A stretch of 11,144 bases of DNA from positions 1 through 11,144 of the forward strand of contig JADZBY010000096.1 of assembly GCA_020851855.1 (NCBI GenBank), written 5' to 3'. The stretch's first letter is position 1. Every line of letters begins with the position of its first letter. Under the pieces are notes generated by a model. That model saw only the letters and a program-made list of their open reading frames with translations, did not search any database and was not told the DNA's origin. Below are positions 7,335 through 11,144 of this stretch, in pieces. Made by a program: the position numbers and the translations under genes. The stretch comes from Anaerolineae bacterium (GTDB taxonomy: Bacteria > Chloroflexota > Anaerolineae > Aggregatilineales > UBA2796).

Positions 7335-7549
7335 ATGGCGGGTTGGATGCCCGGCCAATCTTCCCATCCACAAATCGAGGATTTGCTGGTAGACTTGGGC
7401 GTTTGTCCCTTTCATCGCAGCGCGTCCGGGTCAAGTGGGTAAGACGCGCGCCCGCGTGGCGCTTGTGCGCTTGCGGCTACACGGAGTGGCCTCAGGCGGC
7501 TGCGCCATGCTCTGGCTGCGGAAGTCACGCGATGTACCGGGCTGGGTAG
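7335..7549 (+). pseudogene. Possible frameshifted small zinc-ribbon gene
   Basis: No intact gene is visible in this gap, but two adjacent frames together look protein-like. Frame A runs from the ATG at 7335 to a TAA at 7440-7442 (35 aa) and includes EDLLVDLGVCPFHR. The adjoining frame then reads APAWRLCACGYTEWPQ and PCSGCGSH, with CxC followed by CxxC as in a zinc ribbon, and stops at 7547-7549. A one-base shift somewhere between about 7400 and 7450 would join them. No ribosome-binding site is convincing for either part. The region overlaps the longest possible glycosyltransferase frame (GTG at 7435), so at most one reading is right. This is a weak call that rests on the cysteine pattern and the gap's length. 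Confidence 0.25.
7387..7395 (+). promoter_or_regulatory. Extended -10-like box upstream of the glycosyltransferase
   Basis: TGGTAGACT reads as TG-n-TAGACT and differs from the polX promoter box by one base. It lies about 190 nt before the ATG at 7579. No -35 is evident. It could be the glycosyltransferase promoter, but it also falls inside the possible small frame. Confidence 0.25.
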
Positions 7550-7578
7550 CCCGCGACAGGATTGGGGTACAGACTCCT

Positions 7579-9075
7579 ATGGGGATTACCTTTCTGGCGT
7601 TAGCGACCTTTGCCGTGATCATCCCGGCATTGGGTATGCTGCTCATTTTCAACCTGAATGTGTACTTCCTGATGGCGGTTGCCTGGGTGCGCCGCCGCCG
7701 GGCCATCCGCACCCCACTTGGTCCGAATGCGCCGCATGTCACGGTGCAAATCCCACTCTATAACGAGCGCTACGTCAGCCGCCGCATCATCGATGCCGTG
7801 GCCCGGCTCGATTGGCCCGCCGACAAGCTCCAGATTCAGGTGTTGGATGATTCGACAGATGAGACGCGGCAGATCGTGGCCGATCACGTGCGCGCGTGGC
7901 AGGCGCGTGGCGTGCACATCGAGCTGATTCACCGCCCGAAGCGCGAAGGTTACAAGGCCGGGGCGCTCGCTTACGGCCTGGAAACGGCCACCGGCGATTT
8001 CATCGCCATCTTCGACGCGGATTTCATCCCGCCGCCTTCGTTCTTGCGCAATACAGTCCCCGTCCTGGTCCAAGAGCCGGACGTGGCCTTCATCCAGACG
8101 CGCTGGGATCATCTCAACCGCCGCCAGTCGTGGCTGACGCGCATCCAGTCCATCCTGCTGGACGGCCATTTCGCCATCGAGCAATTCGCCCGGTGTTATG
8201 GCGGCTTCGCTTTCAATTTCAACGGCACGGGCGGCGTCTGGCGGCGATCCGCGATCCTGGATGCGGGCGGCTGGCAGTCCAGCACACTCACCGAAGACCT
8301 GGACCTGAGCTACCGGGCCTGGGTGCGCGGCTGGCGCGGGCTGTACCGGCGCGATGTGACCGCCCCGGCAGAGCTGCCGCCGACCATGCAAGCCTTCCGG
8401 CGGCAGCAAGCGCGCTGGGCGCAGGGCGGCGTGGAGTGTGCGCGGGCGCTGCTTGTGCCGGTCTGGCGCAGCAAACACAGCCTGCTGGCCAAAATCCAGG
8501 CGTCGCTGCACTTGCTCGGCTATCTGCTGACGGGCATGATGGTGCTGATGATGATCGGCTACACCTTCCTGCTCATCCTGATGCAGTACAACCCGCAGAG
8601 CGGCCTGATCTTCACCACGATCAACGTGCTCGGTCCGCTGCTTCTGGCCCCGACGATCTTTTACATCATCTCGCAACTTCTGCTGCGCCCGCTGGAATGG
8701 CAGCAGATGGTCGCCGTATTCCTGGCGCAGGTCATCGGCGCGGGCATGGCCATGAATACGCTGCGGGCGACGCTCAAGGCGCTGCTCGGCCAGCGCGGCG
8801 AGTTCCTGCGCACGCCGAAATGGGGCGGCCAGGCGGTGCACGCCACGTCGTACCGGCTGCGCGCTGACGTGGGCGTGCTGATTGACCTGCTTTGGGGCCT
8901 GTACTGCCTGCTGGTGGCGATCATGGCTCTCAGCCACGGGCATATGTTCGTGGTCGGCTACGCGACGATGGCCGCCCTGGGTAGCTGGTGGGTGGCGCTC
9001 TGGACGATCTGGCCGGATGTGGCGCGCGCCCGCCGTCCGCGCCCGGCGCGCGCCCTCGGCGCTATGCGGGGGTGA
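7579..9075 (+). CDS. Membrane family-2 glycosyltransferase, CslA-like
   Basis: Inverting, polytopic GT2 enzyme expected to move sugars from nucleotide-sugar donors to a polysaccharide or glycolipid at the membrane. It is 498 aa from this ATG. One TM segment lies at about 4-35. The catalytic domain follows: HVTVQIPLYNER (53-64), LDDSTDE (89-95), KREGYKAGAL (121-130), the metal-binding DAD (146-148), FNGTGGVWRR (214-223), TED (238-240, catalytic base D240) and QQARW (276-280, the QxxRW motif of processive enzymes). Further TM segments are near 308-336, 345-369, 374-394, 432-452 and 454-478. The spacing of motifs resembles plant CslA mannan synthases and bacterial monoglucosyldiacylglycerol synthases; substrate and product cannot be decided. 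The frame is open back to GTG 7435 and has another ATG at 7507. I chose 7579 because the first TM begins there and the upstream residues look non-coding; the start is uncertain as its ribosome site is weak. Confidence 0.9.
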   Translation: MGITFLALATFAVIIPALGMLLIFNLNVYFLMAVAWVRRRRAIRTPLGPNAPHVTVQIPLYNERYVSRRIIDAVARLDWPADKLQIQVLDDSTDETRQIVADHVRAWQARGVHIELIHRPKREGYKAGALAYGLETATGDFIAIFDADFIPPPSFLRNTVPVLVQEPDVAFIQTRWDHLNRRQSWLTRIQSILLDGHFAIEQFARCYGGFAFNFNGTGGVWRRSAILDAGGWQSSTLTEDLDLSYRAWVRGWRGLYRRDVTAPAELPPTMQAFRRQQARWAQGGVECARALLVPVWRSKHSLLAKIQASLHLLGYLLTGMMVLMMIGYTFLLILMQYNPQSGLIFTTINVLGPLLLAPTIFYIISQLLLRPLEWQQMVAVFLAQVIGAGMAMNTLRATLKALLGQRGEFLRTPKWGGQAVHATSYRLRADVGVLIDLLWGLYCLLVAIMALSHGHMFVVGYATMAALGSWWVALWTIWPDVARARRPRPARALGAMRG

Positions 9076-9078
9076 GGG

Positions 9079-9110
9079 CGGCGGACGAGGCAGGCGGCGG
9101 ACGAGGCAGG
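9079..9110 (+). repeat. 16-bp unit in two exact tandem copies
   Basis: CGGCGGACGAGGCAGG occurs at 9079-9094 and again at 9095-9110, starting 3 nt after the glycosyltransferase stop. The second copy forms the left part of the first hairpin in the cluster that follows. Confidence 0.85.
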
Positions 9111-9156
9111 CCTCGTCCCTACGGGGCATTACGTAGGGACAACGCCTGCGTTGTCC
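9099..9156. repeat. Cluster of three overlapping perfect hairpins
   Basis: Hairpin 1 is GGACGAGG/CCTCGTCC (9099-9106 and 9111-9118). Hairpin 2 is GTCCCTACG/CGTAGGGAC (9115-9123 and 9132-9140). Hairpin 3 is GGACAACG/CGTTGTCC (9137-9144 and 9149-9156). Each stem is perfect, and neighbouring stems share bases, so 1 and 3 can form together or 2 alone. It resembles the palindromic repeats common in Chloroflexota spacers. It may end the glycosyltransferase transcript, but no T-run follows. Confidence 0.75.
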
Positions 9157-9214
9157 GCGCTTTCTCCACATCTCCACACGTCCAGACCGGCGCAATGCAT
9201 TTTCGCAAATGAGA

Positions 9215-9333
9215 ACGGATCGTTGCGCCCGGACCTGAAGGTCCAGGCTGAACCTACGAAGCCCTTCGGGCTAAAGGCGTGCGCCGGCCCGTCAGGGCCT
9301 TGTCCGTTTAGCCCGCTCGCTTTAACGCCGGGC
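9215..9333 (+). repeat. 119-bp REP-like palindromic repeat, copy 2
   Basis: This is the second copy of the element at 3711-3829, in the same orientation. It has the identical 40-bp core at 9226-9265, including GGACCTGAAGGTCC. The right half has diverged, but its hairpins are kept (AGCCC-tt-CGGGCT type, then GGCCC and AGGGCC arms), which suggests the secondary structure matters. It lies in the glycosyltransferase-pfp spacer, upstream of the pfp promoter. Confidence 0.85.
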
Positions 9334-9416
9334 GCGACAGACGATCCGCAACGTCGCCCCGTCTGTGACCTCTCACATATCGCCCCGGCTCGCTCCCCAT
9401 TTCCCTTTAGGATTTG

Positions 9417-9445
9417 TTGACAGGCCACGATCCGCGCCTTAGAAT
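9417..9445 (+). promoter_or_regulatory. Near-consensus sigma-70 promoter of pfp
   Basis: A perfect TTGACA (9417-9422) is followed after exactly 17 nt by TAGAAT (9440-9445), which matches 5 of 6 -10 bases. Transcription should start near 9452 and give a leader of about 39 nt. It is the best promoter in the window and shows that pfp is transcribed on its own. Confidence 0.8.
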
Positions 9446-9461
9446 CACCCGGTTGTCAGCT

Positions 9462-9476
9462 CCTTAAGAATTAAGG
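9462..9476 (+). promoter_or_regulatory. Palindrome in the pfp leader
   Basis: CCTTAA (9462-9467) and TTAAGG (9471-9476) form a perfect inverted repeat with a 3-nt centre, about 11-25 nt after the predicted transcription start. It ends just before the AGGA (9478-9481) that serves as Shine-Dalgarno, 9 nt before the ATG. It could be a repressor operator or a hairpin that limits ribosome access. The function is inferred from position. Confidence 0.45.
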
Positions 9477-9490
9477 CAGGATTCAGCATT

Positions 9491-10642
9491 ATGCGCATCG
9501 CAGTGTTGACCGGGGGAGGCGACGTACCAGGCCTGAACCCGGCGATCAAAGCTCTCGTGAACCGCGCCGTGGACAATGGGTACGAAGTCCTCGGCATCCG
9601 GAGGGGCTGGGCCGGCCTTCTGGAATACAACCTCGACGACGGCGCCGATAACAGCCGACATGTGGCCAAACTGGATAAGGAATCTGTCCGCCGTATCGAC
9701 CGCACGGGCGGCACCTTCCTGCACACGTCGCGCACGAACCCGGCCAACGTTCGGGCCGACAAACTGCCGCCCTTCCTGAGCGCGGAAGGCAAGAACTCCA
9801 GCGGCACGGTGGACTGCACCGACCATGTTCTGAAGGTCATCGCCAAGCTGGGCATCGACTGTCTGGTCCCCATCGGCGGCGACGACACGCTCAGCTACGG
9901 CGTGCGGATGCACCATGAAGGCGTGCGCGTCATCGCCATCCCCAAGACGATGGATAATGACGTGTACGGCACGGACTACTGCATCGGCTTCTCCACCGCC
10001 GTCACGCGCAGCGTGGAATTTATCCACAACCTGCGCACATCCGCCGGCTCGCACGAGCGCCTGGCCATCGTCGAGCTATTCGGGCGCAACTCCGGCGAGA
10101 CGTCGCTCATCGCGGCGTATCTGGCCGGCGCGGACCGCTCCCTGATCTCGGAAGTGCCGTTTGATATCGACAAACTGGCGCGAATGATCATGGAAGACAA
10201 GCGGGCCAACCCCAGCAACTACGCCATCCTGACTGTGTCTGAAGGGGCGCACCCGGTCGAGGGCCATCCGCTTGAGGCCGGCGAAGCAGACGCTTACGGC
10301 CATCGCAAGCTGGGCGGCATCGGCAAGGAAATCGGCGACGCGCTGGGCCGCATCACGAGCGCGGGCATCATCTACCAGCAGGTCGCGTACCTGATGCGCT
10401 CCGGCGCGCCGGACTCGCTGGACCTGATGGTTGCCGCGAACTACGCGCAGATGGCGATGGGCCTGATCGAGCGCGGCGAGTCGGGGCGGCTGGTGTGTTT
10501 GCAGCGCGGCGTGTACAGCGACGTGCCGATTGCCACCATCTCGCAGGGCAAGAAGCAGGTGAACGTGCCGGAACTGTACGACATCGACACGTACCGTCCG
10601 CGCATCCGCCACGTCTTCGGCATGCCCATGTTCCTGACGTGA
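9491..10642 (+). CDS. pfp: 6-phosphofructokinase with pyrophosphate-type active site
   Basis: Cytosolic PfkA-superfamily enzyme that phosphorylates fructose 6-phosphate at C1. It is 383 aa: longer than E. coli PfkA (320 aa) and in the range of PPi and mixed-substrate enzymes. The N-terminal loop is GGGDVPGLN (8-16). GGDD (129-132) has Asp132 where ATP enzymes have Gly (E. coli G104). PKTMDND (151-157) has Lys152 where E. coli has G124. Asp plus Lys at these places is the known signature of pyrophosphate-dependent enzymes, which are reversible. The catalytic base is D155. Other sites are FGR (197-199, usually MGR) and SEG (250-252). MDND instead of the usual IDND is a conservative change. It has its own strong promoter, a leader palindrome and a following terminator. 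PPi use is inferred from residues; ATP use is not excluded. Confidence 0.93.
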   Translation: MRIAVLTGGGDVPGLNPAIKALVNRAVDNGYEVLGIRRGWAGLLEYNLDDGADNSRHVAKLDKESVRRIDRTGGTFLHTSRTNPANVRADKLPPFLSAEGKNSSGTVDCTDHVLKVIAKLGIDCLVPIGGDDTLSYGVRMHHEGVRVIAIPKTMDNDVYGTDYCIGFSTAVTRSVEFIHNLRTSAGSHERLAIVELFGRNSGETSLIAAYLAGADRSLISEVPFDIDKLARMIMEDKRANPSNYAILTVSEGAHPVEGHPLEAGEADAYGHRKLGGIGKEIGDALGRITSAGIIYQQVAYLMRSGAPDSLDLMVAANYAQMAMGLIERGESGRLVCLQRGVYSDVPIATISQGKKQVNVPELYDIDTYRPRIRHVFGMPMFLT

Positions 10643-10653
10643 TCGGGCCTTAA

Positions 10654-10673
10654 CCCGGACGCACCCATCCGGG
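10654..10673 (+). repeat. Small hairpin directly after pfp
   Basis: CCCGGA (10654-10659) and TCCGGG (10668-10673) form a 6-bp stem with an 8-nt loop, 11 nt past the pfp stop. No T-run follows, so it is probably a REP-like palindrome rather than a terminator. The stronger candidate comes next. Confidence 0.4.
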
Positions 10674-10693
10674 CTGATGGTTTCTGACAACTG

Positions 10694-10734
10694 GCGGCGG
10701 ACAGGGCATACCTTGTCCGCCGCTCGCTGTTTTT
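10694..10734 (+). terminator. Rho-independent-type terminator of pfp
   Basis: GCGGCGGACA (10694-10703) pairs perfectly with TGTCCGCCGC (10714-10723), with further GG/CC pairing inside the loop. Six bases later comes TTTTT (10730-10734). The stem resembles the GGACGAGG and GGACAACG hairpins at 9099-9156, so a repeat-family hairpin may have been adopted as the terminator. Confidence 0.7.
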
Positions 10735-10792
10735 AGGCGCTGTTATGCGCGTTGAGCGTCGACAGTGCGCAGAACGATGCCGTCAAGACACT

Positions 10793-10937
10793 GACCTCAT
10801 CCCCGGCCCCTCTCCACGCCTTCCGCCCCAGAGGGGACCCCGGCAATTGTAAAGAGGGGAGTCTGCACGCCCTCTGCTGCGCTGTTCCCCCTCTCCACGC
10901 GGCGTACCGCATAGAGAGGGGGCCAGGGGGTGAGGTC
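10793..10937. repeat. 145-bp MITE-like element with imperfect terminal inverted repeats
   Basis: The left end reads GACCTCATCCCCGGCCCC and on to 10815. The right end (10914-10937), reverse-complemented, reads GACCTCACCCCCTGGCC and on, so about 23-24 bp pair with one mismatch and two single-base gaps. Internal CCCCTCTCC and GAGGGGA blocks give nested hairpins. It contains no credible coding frame. It fills most of the pfp-rhaM spacer and may belong to a non-coding repeat family spread in the genome. I cannot see target-site duplications. Confidence 0.65.
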
Positions 10938-10994
10938 CCACAGCTTCGAGCGCCTGACCTTGCCCTGTGACGTGTAACTGTGGCGGCAGACCGC

Positions 10995-11144
10995 TCAATC
11001 GGTATGGAACACTTCTTCCAGCTCGATGAGCGACTGATCGGGGTGCGCGCCGGGCGGAATCTCGAAGAACGACGACATCAGCGTTTGCCAGCGCGCGTTG
11101 ACCTCGGTCTGCTCCATAGCCGCCTGCGCCGCCTTGAGGTCGAG
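10995..11144 (-). CDS. rhaM: L-rhamnose mutarotase, C-terminal part (truncated by window edge)
   Basis: RhaM interconverts the alpha and beta anomers of L-rhamnose in the cytosol and feeds the rhamnose pathway. Only the last 49 residues are present; the family is about 105 aa, so roughly half is missing and the start lies past 11144. The visible part carries the family signature EQTEVNARWQTLMSSFFE, then a Gly/Pro loop, HPDQS, and the closing LEEVFHTD before TGA (10995-10997). It compares with the TDV-x-x-RW and ELQEVF ends of E. coli RhaM. It converges with pfp and is separated from it by the terminator and the 145-bp repeat. A rhamnose-use cluster may continue to the right, but this cannot be seen. 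Confidence 0.85.
   Translation of the reverse strand, partial: LDLKAAQAAMEQTEVNARWQTLMSSFFEIPPGAHPDQSLIELEEVFHTD

Noticed and set aside
7435..7578. N-terminal extension of the glycosyltransferase from GTG 7435
   Set aside because: The extra 48 residues show no conserved feature, the ribosome site is poor, and the first TM begins at the ATG at 7579. Not excluded.
9079..9110. Possible CRISPR array
   Set aside because: There are only two adjacent 16-bp copies with no spacer between them and no cas gene.
7600..9195. 531-codon open frame on the minus strand opposite the glycosyltransferase
   Set aside because: It is a shadow of the GT2 gene, biased in composition, and its start lies inside the hairpin and repeat zone.
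9151..9420. Short frames through the 119-bp repeats, both giving PDLKVQAEPTKP
   Set aside because: The shared peptide only reflects the shared DNA repeat; there is no start signal and the same occurs at 3491-3763.

Overview
This window looks like a chromosomal segment of a Chloroflexota bacterium, probably Anaerolineae-like. That placement is an inference from three things: GC-rich coding DNA, a one-TM SH3b protein with a Thr/Pro-rich linker, and intergenic spacers packed with palindromic repeats. No marker gene in the window fixes the taxonomy.

Left part (1-3638, minus strand): a repair cluster reading leftwards. It holds polX (DNA polymerase X with a PHP exonuclease domain), a single-TM SH3b protein 10 nt downstream, and then the 5' third of ligA (NAD+-dependent DNA ligase), which runs off the left edge. 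PolX can fill short gaps and LigA can seal them, so the pairing makes functional sense. A divergent spacer of about 385 bp holds the polX promoter and the first copy of a 119-bp repeat.

Middle and right part (3958-10642, plus strand): a diheme c-type cytochrome lipoprotein with a C-terminal TM helix; a class I fructose-bisphosphate aldolase of the FbaB/DhnA type; a CslA-like membrane family-2 glycosyltransferase; and a 6-phosphofructokinase whose active-site residues are those of the pyrophosphate-dependent type. These genes are spaced apart, with own promoter-like or terminator-like sequences, so they look like separate transcription units rather than one operon. A PPi-type PFK with a class I aldolase suggests a reversible upper glycolysis/gluconeogenesis segment.

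The spacers are the least ordinary part. There are two 119-bp copies of a REP-like element 5.5 kb apart, a compact string of three overlapping perfect hairpins behind the glycosyltransferase, a 145-bp element with imperfect terminal inverted repeats behind pfp, and hairpins in the leaders of ligA, fbaB and pfp. In the fbaB-glycosyltransferase gap a split reading frame resembles a broken small zinc-ribbon gene. The right edge (10995-11144, minus) holds the C-terminal half of an L-rhamnose mutarotase. I see no clear new multi-gene system, CRISPR array, tRNA, rRNA or transposase.
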